DNA from: an uncultured Porphyromonadaceae bacterium
GTDB lineage: Bacteria > Bacteroidota > Bacteroidia > Bacteroidales > Muribaculaceae
Reading direction: 5' to 3'
Length of the DNA stretch: 52,082 nucleotides
NCBI GenBank assembly: GCA_945916235.1
Contig: CAMEGQ010000005.1
Location: forward strand, 1 to 52,082
A program made the position numbers and the translations under genes. Position 1 is the first letter of the stretch; each line of letters begins with the position of its first letter. Shown here in pieces: positions 18,726 to 27,663 of this stretch. The notes beneath the pieces were generated by a model. That model saw nothing but the letters and a program-made list of their open reading frames with translations. It did no database searches and was not told the origin of the DNA.

Positions 18726-21029
18726 TCACTTTTTGCTTTTTGTACCCCATTTCGTTGGCTTGGGGCTCATCTCAAATGTCAGCTCACCTCCGGCCACGAA
18801 ATCTTTATGGCTGATGAAGGGCGTATCAATCTTGCGGCCGTTCAGCTTCACGGAAGCCACATAGCGGTTCTCCTTCGAGAGCTTGGGCGCACTGATGTGC
18901 ATCTGTTTGCCTTCGGGAAGTTTCACCGTCATTTCCCGGAACATCGGTCGGCCGATTGAGTACACCGGAATGCCGGGGGCCACCTGATAGATACCCATGG
19001 CGTTCATCACAAGCCATGCCGACATCTGGCCGCAGTCCTCGTTGCCGATCAGGCCGTCGGGGCTGTTGGCATACATTTCGTCAAATATGCGACCCACCAG
19101 GTCCTGAGTCTTCCAGGGCTGCCGGGCATAGTTGTAGAAATGAGTGATGTGATGGCTGGGTTCGTTGCCGTGAGCGTACTGGCCGATCAGGCCCGAGATG
19201 TCGGCCGACACACCTTCGCCGGTCAGCTCCGACGAGATGGTAAACAGCGAATCAAGCTTGTTGACAAAGGCCTCGCGGCCACCCATCAGCTCCATCAGTC
19301 CGTCCACATCGTGAGGCACGAACCATGTCCACTGCCAGGCGTTGCCTTCGCAATAGTCATCGTTGCGGTGGTTCGACGAGCGCGGGTCGAACGGCTGACG
19401 CCATTTCCCCTCTTTGGTTTTGCCGCGCATAAAGCGGGACTCGGCATCCCAGTAGTGTCTGTAATATTTGCTCTTGGCGAGGAATTCCTTCTCAGCGGCC
19501 TTGTCGCCTGCTGCGCGGGCAAGCTGAGCCACGCAGTAGTCGTTGTAGGCATATTCCAGCGCCTTGGCCACCGCCTCGTTATCCTCGTCGCAGGGCACCC
19601 ACTCCTGAAGCGCCTTGTAGTATTTCGCTTTGGGCATCAGGGCGCCAACTGTCGACTCATGAGCCTTGACGCTGTCGGGATACCATCCCGAAGTGAGCAC
19701 AGCGCGATGCAGCGCGTGAGCCGGATCGAAGCTGTTCTGCCCTTTGGCCACCACGTCGGCCAGTATCGACACAGCGTGGAAGCCTATCATGCAGCCGGTA
19801 TCGTTCGAAGCAAGTTCCCACATCGGATACACACCCAGATCGTCGGCTTTGTCAAGCAGCGATTTGGCCAGAGCATTGTTGAGCTTCGGATCCAGAATGG
19901 TAAGCAGCGGATGCAGGGCGCGGAAGGTATCCCAGGTGGAGAACACATGATAGATTGAGTCGCCCGACTCATCTACATGCTTCACCTTGCGGTTCATCCC
20001 GAGATAGCGGCCGTCAACGTCAGTAGACATATTGGGCACAATAGCCGTATGGTAGAGTGCCGTATAGAATTTCGTCAGGTCATCGTGATTGTCCGTGGCA
20101 GGCACCTCTATCTTGCTCAGCCATCGGTTCCACTTGTCGCGGGCCGTCTTGCGGGTCCCCTCGAAGTCGAATCCAGGCATTTCTGCCGCCATATTCTTTG
20201 CAGCGCCTTCGCAATCAACCGGCGAGAGAGCGACCTTTACAAGCAGTTGGTCACCGCCTTTTACGCCGGGGAACGTCAGCAGCGCCTTGCAGCGCGGACG
20301 AGGTTGATCCCCCTGATGCAAAGCTACCGTATCTTCTATCACCTTCAGCTCGAACGGCTGGGAGAATACAGCATCGAAATAGACATCCTGATCGGGGAAC
20401 GACCAGCCCCAGGTGCTTTTGAAGCCCTGAAGCTCTCTGTCGCTCACCTTGTGGAGCTTCATATTGTTGTTGCGCTGAAGCCCGAGCGAATAGTCCAGAT
20501 CGATAATCATACCGGCCTCTCCGTCCATGTTGGCCGGATAAGTGAACCGGTGGATGGCCACTCGCGGCGTTGCGGTCATCTCTGCCTTAACGCCGTAGCG
20601 GTTGAGAAGCACCGCATAGTAGCCGGGCTCGGCAGTTTCGTTGCTGTGGCTGAATCCGGATGCGTAGGGCATATTGCTTGTATTACCGGGATATGTGCCG
20701 TCGATTACCTGTTTGCCAACGGTAGGCATGATCAGTATGTCGCCTAAATCCTGACATCCGGTGCCGCTCAGATGCGTATGGCTGAAGCCGCTGATAAGCG
20801 TATCGCCCACGAAATAGCCCGAGCTGGCATCCCAGCCGTAAAGGCGCGTGTCAGGCGACGGCTGTATCATGCCGTTGGGAACCACGGCTCCGGGGAAGGT
20901 ATGCCCGTGGCCTCCAGTGCCTATCATCGGGTTCACCAGCGAAGCCGGGTCGGAACTTACATTTGTGGCAGCTATGCCGGAAAGTGAGAATAAGCCTGTG
21001 ACCGCCAGCAGAATGGTATATTTGTTCAT
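18726..21029 (-). CDS. GH92 alpha-mannosidase (copy a)
   Basis: A 767-residue calcium-dependent exo-alpha-mannosidase of family 92 with a signal peptide (about 1-21). Family marks are GTGGHGHTFPGA near the N-terminus, E561 in CEGNAWQWTW (position of the general acid E533 in BT3990), GNEPSHH (621-627) and D665 in GNEDCGQMSAW (position of the base D644). The acceptor-site His-Glu pair that marks BT3990-type alpha-1,2 enzymes is absent; the region 17-18 residues before GNEP reads E-G. So it is likely to cut another linkage (alpha-1,3, 1,4 or 1,6) or a capped mannose. No lipobox or sorting tail is present, so it is probably periplasmic. It sits between the ROK kinase and mannose-6-phosphate isomerase genes. 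Confidence 0.93.
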   Translation of the reverse strand: MNKYTILLAVTGLFSLSGIAATNVSSDPASLVNPMIGTGGHGHTFPGAVVPNGMIQPSPDTRLYGWDASSGYFVGDTLISGFSHTHLSGTGCQDLGDILIMPTVGKQVIDGTYPGNTSNMPYASGFSHSNETAEPGYYAVLLNRYGVKAEMTATPRVAIHRFTYPANMDGEAGMIIDLDYSLGLQRNNNMKLHKVSDRELQGFKSTWGWSFPDQDVYFDAVFSQPFELKVIEDTVALHQGDQPRPRCKALLTFPGVKGGDQLLVKVALSPVDCEGAAKNMAAEMPGFDFEGTRKTARDKWNRWLSKIEVPATDNHDDLTKFYTALYHTAIVPNMSTDVDGRYLGMNRKVKHVDESGDSIYHVFSTWDTFRALHPLLTILDPKLNNALAKSLLDKADDLGVYPMWELASNDTGCMIGFHAVSILADVVAKGQNSFDPAHALHRAVLTSGWYPDSVKAHESTVGALMPKAKYYKALQEWVPCDEDNEAVAKALEYAYNDYCVAQLARAAGDKAAEKEFLAKSKYYRHYWDAESRFMRGKTKEGKWRQPFDPRSSNHRNDDYCEGNAWQWTWFVPHDVDGLMELMGGREAFVNKLDSLFTISSELTGEGVSADISGLIGQYAHGNEPSHHITHFYNYARQPWKTQDLVGRIFDEMYANSPDGLIGNEDCGQMSAWLVMNAMGIYQVAPGIPVYSIGRPMFREMTVKLPEGKQMHISAPKLSKENRYVASVKLNGRKIDTPFISHKDFVAGGELTFEMSPKPTKWGTKSKK

Positions 21030-21078
21030 AGCTTATTTGTGATTAGAGGTAAGATTGTGCTGTCACGCACCTGATGGA

Positions 21079-22185
21079 TTATTTGTCGAGTTGAGAGAGG
21101 GCGTAGGTGTAGGCTCCGATGCTTATGGCCTTCGACGCGCCGAGTTTTGACATCATGATACCTGTACGCTTCACGGGGTCGTAGCTGACGATCTTGTCTG
21201 TGCCGTAAATCTTGAGCGGAGTCGAGTTGCCGAGGGCGAATTTTTTAAGTTCCTCCTCGTTGTCGAGATCGTAAATCTCCATCTGCACCTTACCGAGCTG
21301 CTCGCCGTTGATGGTGTGGATCGAGCCGCGCATGGTCTTCAGAAGCGACGGCATGAAGTGGCGCGCAGCTCCTGTCAGGCCGCCGCCGACTACTACCAGC
21401 GAATCGGTGAGCGTCACGGCGATTGCCATGGCGTCGCCGGCAGCTTCGCCAAACAGGCGGAAGCTTTCGATGGCGGCCTCGCGGTTGCCCGGTCGCTTCC
21501 CGTCAGCTATCTCGCAGATATCGCGGGGGGTAATGTCGGCGGGTACTTCAGTATCCCCTGCCAGACGCTTGTATTCGCGGATGATGGCGCGTATGGCTAC
21601 GAAATCCTCCACCATCACAGAGTTGTCGCGCGTGGTAGCAGGCAGGCAGAAGGTTTCGATACATGAGTTGTTGCCAAGATTCAGTCGGTTGTCGATCACT
21701 TCGCCGATACCGAACCCGGTGCCGAACGTATAGCCAAGCAGGTTTTTGTAGCGGCGCTCGCCGCCCAGTTCTGCCACTCGGCGGTTGATCATCGGGAGCG
21801 CTCCGGCCATGGCCTCACCGAAGGCGAACAGGTCGCCGTCGTTATTGATGTAGACCGGAATGCCAAACAGTTCCTGCAGATACGGACCGAGAGCCACACC
21901 ATTGCGGAAAGCGGGGAAATTGGGCAGATAGCCGCCTACGATGCCGTTCTGATAGTCGGCCGGGCCGGGGAAGGCGAACGAGATTGCCACAGGCTTCTCG
22001 TCCAGACCGTCGATGACAGTTCTGAACCCTTTCTCCAGTGCCTTCAGACACTCCTCGAGATTGTCGGCACGCGACGGGAGGGTGAGCGGTTCTACAATAT
22101 ATTCACATCCACGCATTGCGCCAAATACGAGATTTGTACCTCCGGCGTCGAGCGTGATTACTATTCGTTTGTCTTGATCGTACAT
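21079..22185 (-). CDS. ROK family sugar kinase, probable mannokinase
   Basis: A 368-residue cytoplasmic ROK-family protein. The phosphate loop is LDAGGTN (12-18), the catalytic Asp is D116 in INNDGD, and GTGFGIG (155-161) and VVVGGGL fit the ATPase fold. The usual ROK zinc motif (C-x-C-G-x2-G-C-x-E) and its preceding Gly-His are missing; only C175 and C180 (CIETFC) remain in that region. It also has no DNA-binding domain, so it is a kinase and not a NagC/XylR-type repressor. The adjacent genes (GH92, mannose-6-phosphate isomerase) argue for mannose as substrate; glucose or fructose remain possible. It follows the C10 protease gene by 157 bp that contain a large inverted repeat. Confidence 0.8.
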   Translation of the reverse strand: MYDQDKRIVITLDAGGTNLVFGAMRGCEYIVEPLTLPSRADNLEECLKALEKGFRTVIDGLDEKPVAISFAFPGPADYQNGIVGGYLPNFPAFRNGVALGPYLQELFGIPVYINNDGDLFAFGEAMAGALPMINRRVAELGGERRYKNLLGYTFGTGFGIGEVIDNRLNLGNNSCIETFCLPATTRDNSVMVEDFVAIRAIIREYKRLAGDTEVPADITPRDICEIADGKRPGNREAAIESFRLFGEAAGDAMAIAVTLTDSLVVVGGGLTGAARHFMPSLLKTMRGSIHTINGEQLGKVQMEIYDLDNEEELKKFALGNSTPLKIYGTDKIVSYDPVKRTGIMMSKLGASKAISIGAYTYALSQLDK

Positions 22186-22226
22186 AACTTTCTGATAATG
22201 ATGGGTTAGTTTGTTGGGATTTCCTT

Positions 22227-22301
22227 GAATTGCCGGTTGCCTCAGGCTGCTGCCCCGGGAACTTTCGTTCCGCTGAGCTGCGCCCGTGCAATCGGCAATT
22301 C
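22227..22301. repeat. Compound inverted repeat upstream of ROK kinase gene
   Basis: The arms GAATTGCCGGTTGC (22227-22240) and GCAATCGGCAATTC (22288-22301) pair at 13 of 14 positions. Inside are CTCAG/CTGAG (22241-22245 with 22273-22277) and the small hairpin GGAAC-TTTC-GTTCC (22258-22271). It would form a long branched stem in the leader of the ROK gene. No T run follows on either strand. Confidence 0.65.
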
Positions 22302-22318
22302 AAATTTAACGATAAAAC

Positions 22319-22332
22319 CCGAAATTTTTCGG
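22319..22332 (-). terminator. Weak terminator-like hairpin after C10 protease gene
   Basis: CCGAAATTTTTCGG can form a 5-6 bp stem just after the C10 protease stop codon (end at 22343). In the minus direction it is followed by GGGTTTTATC. It is short and the T run is only four, so at best it is a partial attenuator. Confidence 0.3.
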
Positions 22333-22342
22333 CGTTTGGAGG

Positions 22343-25168
22343 TTATTTTACCAACTTTTTACCGCTTACGATATAAATGCCGCGGTCAAGGTTGTCAAAT
22401 TCAGCGTATACACCGACCTTTACGCCAAGGAGGTTGTAGACCGGAGCGTTGGCGTCAATAGCCTGATCGCCGTCAGTGATGACATCATTGATACCGGCAC
22501 GTTCGCCGTCGGCATAGTTGATGTTGTATTTGGCGGTGGTGGTATTGTAGGTAACATAGCCGCGGAAGGGCACGCCGGGAGTCGAGGCTGTCAGGCGTTC
22601 GAAGGCGGTAGCGTCTTCGTTAAGAGCCCATACACCCGAAATCTTGGCATCGCTGTAGCAGGGCACCAGAGTAAGTTTCGTAGGCTTGCTGGTGGTGTTG
22701 ATTTCCGATGTGGCGTTTACCTTGGTGTTTTCGCCCTGGAATACCAGATTCTTGCCTATGTTGTCAAAGTGCTTCCCTTCCACTGTGCCGCATACGCCCA
22801 GCAGATATACGGTGTTGGCCGTCATCTTGTCTGCGTCAAGATGCTTGAACACCATATTGGAGCCGCGGTTGCCTGAGAAGCTCTTCACCATCACGTTGCC
22901 TTCGGTGTCAGCCACTGAGCGGAACCAGTGGAGTTCCTCGCCCGTTTCTTTGATAGTGATCTTATTCACATCGAAAGGCACTGCCACGCTCGACCAGTGT
23001 TCGGCATTGTTGCGGATATACGATACCTTGTCGGCGGTGAATGCTTTGGGGATTCGCAGATTGTAACCGTCGACAAATTCAGCCTCATCGGCGTGGTCAC
23101 CCAGTACGATGGTCTTGATATTCTTGCGGTAAACATTCAGCACGCGGCTGGAAATCTTGGCGTCGGCATCGAAATATGCTATCAGGTTGGGGTTGGCGCT
23201 TCCCATAGTCACTGTGGCAGGTGAAGACCCGTAAACATAGATCGCAGTAGCCTCAGCCGGAACGGTAAATTTGCCGCTCTTGCCCATAGCTTTCACGTTG
23301 CCGTTGGCATCCCACCAGCAGTTGATGTTATACATCACATCCTGATTGCTGATTGCGCCGCTGAGCGATGTGTTGCGCGACAGCACGAAGTTGTGGTCGC
23401 CGGGAGTATTGGTCGGCTGGAACTTGTAGTAGATGTCAGCGGTGGTACCGGCAGGGATGCTGATAGTGTTGCCCGAGCTGCGTTCGCCATCTACAAACAT
23501 GTAGGTCTCGCCATAGAAATCGGCGCCGTTGTTGGTGATGTTGTAAACCACCTGCTGCCACTCACCGGCTTTCGATTCGCCCACGAGCTTCACGGAGTTC
23601 ACCTGGAGGTTTTCGCCACGTCCGGGGATGTTCTCTACCGTGAGCTTGCTTCCTTCTACAGTCAGTTTCAGATAGTTATGGTCGCCGTTCATATCGTCGA
23701 GCCACTCTGTGGCACCCTTGGCACGGCTGCGGCCTTTGAGCGTATAGACGCCGTCGGCAAGACCGCTGAGGCTTACGTTCGAATTCCAGGTGATTGAGCG
23801 CGAGGGATAGATCACGCCTTCGGCCACGTCGAGCTCGCCGGCCACTACTTTACCGTCTTTGTCGGTCAGTTCGTAGCAGTGCTGCATGGTGTGGTCAGCG
23901 AAAAGCAGCGAGCGCAGTTTGGCTGTGATGTTGACTTTGAAGGTTCCGTTTGAAGCCTGATACGTCGACTGGGGAGAGTACAGATTGGAGATGGCTGCGC
24001 GGATCGGGCCTTCTTCCACTGCCATATTCGCCGGACGAAGAGCGATGCAGGCATTCTGACCCATCGAGTATCCGTTGGCATCAGATGAGCCGCCGATACC
24101 CTGCGAGTCGGGAGCCATGACGGTCAGCACGAAGTAGCCGTCGCACCATCCGCCCCAGCCCCAGTTGATGTGGTAGAGGCCGCCGTGGTCGGGTTTGTAA
24201 CCGTCGCATACGAACTCATGGCCGCCGGTGCGTTCATAGTTGTCAGCACCCATCAGGATGGGGCGTCCGGCTGCGAGTTCGTTATAGTAAAGGTCTTCCC
24301 ATTCCTGGAAGGTGTAGTCCAGATGGTAGACATTGAATGCATCCGATGCATATCCGAAGTAATTCTTCAGAGCGTTCAGTGCGTTTACCGAGGTAGCGCC
24401 TGTGGCAGGCCCGTAGCCCGACTTCATGCCGCATCCGGCATATAGCATCAGCGTAGCCACTGCGTCCTTGGTTGCCTGCGGCGACGACCCGTTCAGCTCG
24501 TCTTTCATGTTGGCCCAGTCGAACACGATAGGCTCCAGGGCCGGCATGGTGCGGTTGTTGCCCAGCCAGTTGTAAGTGTAGCTCGGCACGGTCTTAGTAG
24601 CTTCCTGGGGACATTTCCAGTAGTACATCACCTGAGTGGTAGCCGTAGCCACACACCCCGTGGCGCTGTGTGCGTAGGTGTTGCCATCCTGTACGTAAGG
24701 AGGAGTCTTGATATTGAAGGGGTCGCCCTGATTCCATTTACATGTGAGCAGCGGTGCGATCGCCTCTTTCTCGGCGTTGGTTGCCACCAGATTGCGGGTC
24801 ACTTTCTTTTCCTGTGTTTTTCCGGCCTCCAGATTCACCACTGCCTGCTCCAGCTGTTCAATCCACCATTTGGTGGCAGGAGCCATCTTGTTGTAATCCA
24901 GCGTACCTGAATCGCAATAGCCCAGTACAGGCTGCGTGAGGTCGCTTGCCGAGGCGAGCACAAACCCCTCGCCTGCGCTGAAGGCGAAATATCCGGGTGT
25001 GGCTTTCACCAGCTTAAGCTGCTGGATGCCTTTGGCTTTCATAGCCTTTGACCCACTGGTTGCCAGAAACGTCCGCGCGTTGCTGAGGGCTTGTTCGGCA
25101 GTAATCTGACCGCCGAAAGCCACATTGGCGCAAATCGCGCCGAGAATTAAGGTTGAAAATAAACGCAT
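22343..25168 (-). CDS. C10 family (streptopain-like) cysteine protease
   Basis: A 941-residue secreted protease with a signal peptide (about 1-19) and a propeptide/Spi-like segment (about 20-125) typical of family C10. The catalytic domain (about 130-378) has the nucleophile C172 in SATGCVATATTQVMYYW and the histidine H317 in GGHEFVCDGY, followed by the INWGWGGWCDGYF segment. Beta-sandwich, CARDB/Ig-like domains follow (about 385-880). A short C-terminal tail ends in NLDRGIYIVSGKKLVK, of the sorting type shared by other proteins of this locus. Streptopain-like enzymes cleave proteins broadly. In a mannan locus it would open up the protein part of mannoproteins (inference). It lies 57 bp after the GH76 gene. 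Confidence 0.9.
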   Translation of the reverse strand: MRLFSTLILGAICANVAFGGQITAEQALSNARTFLATSGSKAMKAKGIQQLKLVKATPGYFAFSAGEGFVLASASDLTQPVLGYCDSGTLDYNKMAPATKWWIEQLEQAVVNLEAGKTQEKKVTRNLVATNAEKEAIAPLLTCKWNQGDPFNIKTPPYVQDGNTYAHSATGCVATATTQVMYYWKCPQEATKTVPSYTYNWLGNNRTMPALEPIVFDWANMKDELNGSSPQATKDAVATLMLYAGCGMKSGYGPATGATSVNALNALKNYFGYASDAFNVYHLDYTFQEWEDLYYNELAAGRPILMGADNYERTGGHEFVCDGYKPDHGGLYHINWGWGGWCDGYFVLTVMAPDSQGIGGSSDANGYSMGQNACIALRPANMAVEEGPIRAAISNLYSPQSTYQASNGTFKVNITAKLRSLLFADHTMQHCYELTDKDGKVVAGELDVAEGVIYPSRSITWNSNVSLSGLADGVYTLKGRSRAKGATEWLDDMNGDHNYLKLTVEGSKLTVENIPGRGENLQVNSVKLVGESKAGEWQQVVYNITNNGADFYGETYMFVDGERSSGNTISIPAGTTADIYYKFQPTNTPGDHNFVLSRNTSLSGAISNQDVMYNINCWWDANGNVKAMGKSGKFTVPAEATAIYVYGSSPATVTMGSANPNLIAYFDADAKISSRVLNVYRKNIKTIVLGDHADEAEFVDGYNLRIPKAFTADKVSYIRNNAEHWSSVAVPFDVNKITIKETGEELHWFRSVADTEGNVMVKSFSGNRGSNMVFKHLDADKMTANTVYLLGVCGTVEGKHFDNIGKNLVFQGENTKVNATSEINTTSKPTKLTLVPCYSDAKISGVWALNEDATAFERLTASTPGVPFRGYVTYNTTTAKYNINYADGERAGINDVITDGDQAIDANAPVYNLLGVKVGVYAEFDNLDRGIYIVSGKKLVK

Positions 25169-25225
25169 ATATCTGAGTGTTATATTTTTCAGGTAAATTT
25201 ATATTGGGAAACTATAAATCACAGC

Positions 25226-27415
25226 TTATTTGATCAGCACTTTGTCGGTGGTGCGTATTTTGCCGTTGGTGAACGAGCAGATGAAGAAGCCGGCATACAG
25301 AGGCACGCTCGTCATCCCCTCGCTGATGTTCAGCTCAGCCACAGTCTGGCCTGCCGGATTTACAACCAGCAGATGGCCTCCTTCCGTAGCGTTCACTACC
25401 AGATTGCTCGCGTTTGTGCTGAAACTGACAGCTTTGCTGTCGGCTGTAGCGTCGGCGATGCCTGAGTCTTCCACATTGAATTTCATATTGTGCATCTGCA
25501 GGCCCGTGCCGACAAATTCCACATAGATGTCGTGCACTCCGGTGAGGGTCTTGTCGTCGCCCCAGCTTACGGGCACATCGTTCCATGACGACTTAACGAC
25601 GAAGCCCGAGTTGCGGCCCAGCAGATGTGCATCGTCTACCGCATCGGCATATACGCGGGCGTAGGAGCGGCCACTGTTCGCCTTCAGGCGCAGAGTGACT
25701 GAGTTCGACGAGCCTGTACCGAAGTCTACGCCACGAAAGCAGATCGTTGCGCCGGTCAGAGCCGAGGGTGCAGTGTTGGGCGTAACGCCGTCGGTGGCTT
25801 CCTTATCAAGCCAGGTATATTTCAGGTCGTCGAACCATGAAGCCTCGATCACATCCGAAGCCTTCTTCACAGCCTTGCGGTTGATGAATGCGTTTGCTGC
25901 TGCCGACACTGCGGTCGACGAGCCGAATGCATCGTTGGTTATATCCTTTAAGTCCTCCCCTTCGTAGCGCTTGAGGCTTTCGTCGGTTTTGGTGAGCCAT
26001 GCCGACCAGATGACGCCGCCTGAGGTGCGGTTCTGATAGGCATGCCATGCGTTCTTGGCCACCCATTCGAAAGGCTCGTCCAGGCCGAGAGCCTGAGCGT
26101 AGGTGCGCATATAGCGCATCAGGATCCCTTTGAAGCCGCAGAGGTCGCCATTGATGGTCTGACATACGCTCACGATGCCGTTGCTGTTTGCCAGCCCTTT
26201 CGAGCGCGCGTAAATCTTATGTGCGTCGGTCAGATATGCTTCGTCGCCGGTGTGGAGATAAAGGGCCACGGCTGCGCCGAGCATGGTACCCTGATTGTAG
26301 GTCGATACCCAACGGTTTGTCACGTCGGTGCCTCCGGTTGTGGTCCAGAAGCCGCTGTCGAACACTTCGCCGTTGTCCGGATTGTAGAGTATCGAACGCT
26401 GGGCGGCATAGAGCTTCACAGCCTTGTCATACCATGTGGGATCGTCGTTGATTTCAGCTATGTAGCAGGCTGCGATAGTAGCCGGACAGTTGATACACGA
26501 GTTGGTGCCGAGTTTGTTGTCCTGATCCTGTTTCCAGATGAGGGTGCCGTACTTCTGCAGGGCACGGTTGTACATGCGCTTGTAGTTGTCGGTGGCCACT
26601 GTTTTATAAGTGGTATTGCCGAAATAGCGGTAGGCGCGTGCGGTGGCGAGCACCATCCATGTGATGTCGTCGTTATATTGGTTGCCGCTCCAGTCGGTGC
26701 CGTTGCGGCGTGTAAAGTCGATGTAAAGTTCGTCGAACATCTCTTTGTAGCGGATGTCGCCGGTGGTGATGAATGCGTCGAGAATGGTCTCGAACATTTC
26801 GGCGTCGCCCCACCAGCCGCCGCCTCCGAGCACATGGCCCGTGGATGCTTTGTGGTAATACTGGCCGACGAAGCCGTCGATGATTGCGTCGCGAACGTCC
26901 TCGTTGAAGCTGCTCGGAGCGTCAGGGTCGGCTACGAGTTCGAAAAGCATATTGCTTGTGCTGGTCTCCGGATTGGCCAGAGCCAGTTTTGTGCCGTCGG
27001 TTTCAGCCGGTACTCCGGCACAGAGTGTCTTGGCCATAGTAGGTATAAGCTGGTATTTGCCCGGTGCGGATTCTGATTCTTTCACATTCCACAGCCCGCG
27101 CATACGGCTGAAAGTAGATTGTGTCATAGCGGCATTCTCTTTTGTGCCGCCATAACCGAGGTACAGGCCACTGTAGAGATTGCGGAAGGCAACGGTGCCG
27201 TCCGATTGCACTTCGGCCACCCATCGCTGGGCGGGCACGTCGGTCTGAGTCCATATCACGGCGGCTGTGCCGCCATTGGGCGATGCGTTTGCGATAAAGA
27301 CTGCTTTGTTTCCTTGCGACAGCGAGTAAACCGTGCCGTTTTCCACGGCGGCAACGGCAGTCAGGGAAATTGTGGCAATTGTTGCCGAAAGGATTGAAGT
27401 AAAGAATTTCTTCAT
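25226..27415 (-). CDS. GH76 endo-alpha-1,6-mannanase with ricin-type and CBM6-like domains
   Basis: Taken as 729 residues from the ATG at 27415; an in-frame ATG at 27508 adds 31 residues with no signal character, while MKKFFTSILSATIATISLTA is a good signal peptide. Residues about 25-165 resemble a ricin-type beta-trefoil lectin domain. Residues about 170-520 are the GH76 alpha/alpha barrel, with the paired catalytic aspartates D249-D250 in QYNDDITWM. Residues about 540-650 look like a CBM6-type beta-sandwich. The last 75 residues are a C-terminal sorting domain ending in RTTDKVLIK. GH76 cuts the alpha-1,6-mannan backbone of yeast mannan. There is no lipobox, so surface placement would depend on the C-terminal domain. 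It is the first gene after SusD, separated by a long intergenic hairpin. Confidence 0.9.
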   Translation of the reverse strand: MKKFFTSILSATIATISLTAVAAVENGTVYSLSQGNKAVFIANASPNGGTAAVIWTQTDVPAQRWVAEVQSDGTVAFRNLYSGLYLGYGGTKENAAMTQSTFSRMRGLWNVKESESAPGKYQLIPTMAKTLCAGVPAETDGTKLALANPETSTSNMLFELVADPDAPSSFNEDVRDAIIDGFVGQYYHKASTGHVLGGGGWWGDAEMFETILDAFITTGDIRYKEMFDELYIDFTRRNGTDWSGNQYNDDITWMVLATARAYRYFGNTTYKTVATDNYKRMYNRALQKYGTLIWKQDQDNKLGTNSCINCPATIAACYIAEINDDPTWYDKAVKLYAAQRSILYNPDNGEVFDSGFWTTTGGTDVTNRWVSTYNQGTMLGAAVALYLHTGDEAYLTDAHKIYARSKGLANSNGIVSVCQTINGDLCGFKGILMRYMRTYAQALGLDEPFEWVAKNAWHAYQNRTSGGVIWSAWLTKTDESLKRYEGEDLKDITNDAFGSSTAVSAAANAFINRKAVKKASDVIEASWFDDLKYTWLDKEATDGVTPNTAPSALTGATICFRGVDFGTGSSNSVTLRLKANSGRSYARVYADAVDDAHLLGRNSGFVVKSSWNDVPVSWGDDKTLTGVHDIYVEFVGTGLQMHNMKFNVEDSGIADATADSKAVSFSTNASNLVVNATEGGHLLVVNPAGQTVAELNISEGMTSVPLYAGFFICSFTNGKIRTTDKVLIK

Positions 27416-27502
27416 GGTCGTTTTGAACCGTTCGATAGTGTTTACAGTGTACTTTTCAGGGATATACCCTGCATAGAATGTATGGGGAGAGTTGGAAAAG
27501 GG

Positions 27503-27552
27503 AAGCAAGCCGGCCGTTTCGGCTTTGCGGCCCGGAATCGGCCGGCTTGCTT
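27503..27552 (-). terminator. Strong intergenic hairpin between susD-like and GH76 genes
   Basis: A perfect 14-bp inverted repeat: AAGCAAGCCGGCCG (27503-27516) with CGGCCGGCTTGCTT (27539-27552), loop 22 nt. In the minus direction the stem is followed by CCCTTTTCC, a weak pyrimidine run. It lies in the 248-bp gap after SusD and probably acts as a partial terminator or processing block separating SusCD levels from the downstream genes. Confidence 0.6.
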
Positions 27553-27663
27553 GAGGATTTGATTAGCGTTGCGGAACGCTCCGCTGGTTGTCTTTAAGAA
27601 TTTTCGGAGGATTCATGCTGAATTTCTCCGGATTGTCGCGGATGTCGCGATCATCCCCGTAGA

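Noticed and set aside
27416-27508. Longer N-termini from upstream in-frame ATGs (GH76; likewise SusC at 32977, GH3 at 146, GH92 copy c at 48988)
   Set aside because: The extensions have no signal-peptide character, whereas the inner ATG in each case starts a clean signal peptide.
27563-27616. Possible 17-residue peptide (MNPPKILKDNQRSVPQR) after SusD
   Set aside because: The composition looks protein-like and the frame is open back into the SusD end, but it is too short, has no visible initiation signal and overlaps hairpin-forming sequence. It was kept only as a note.
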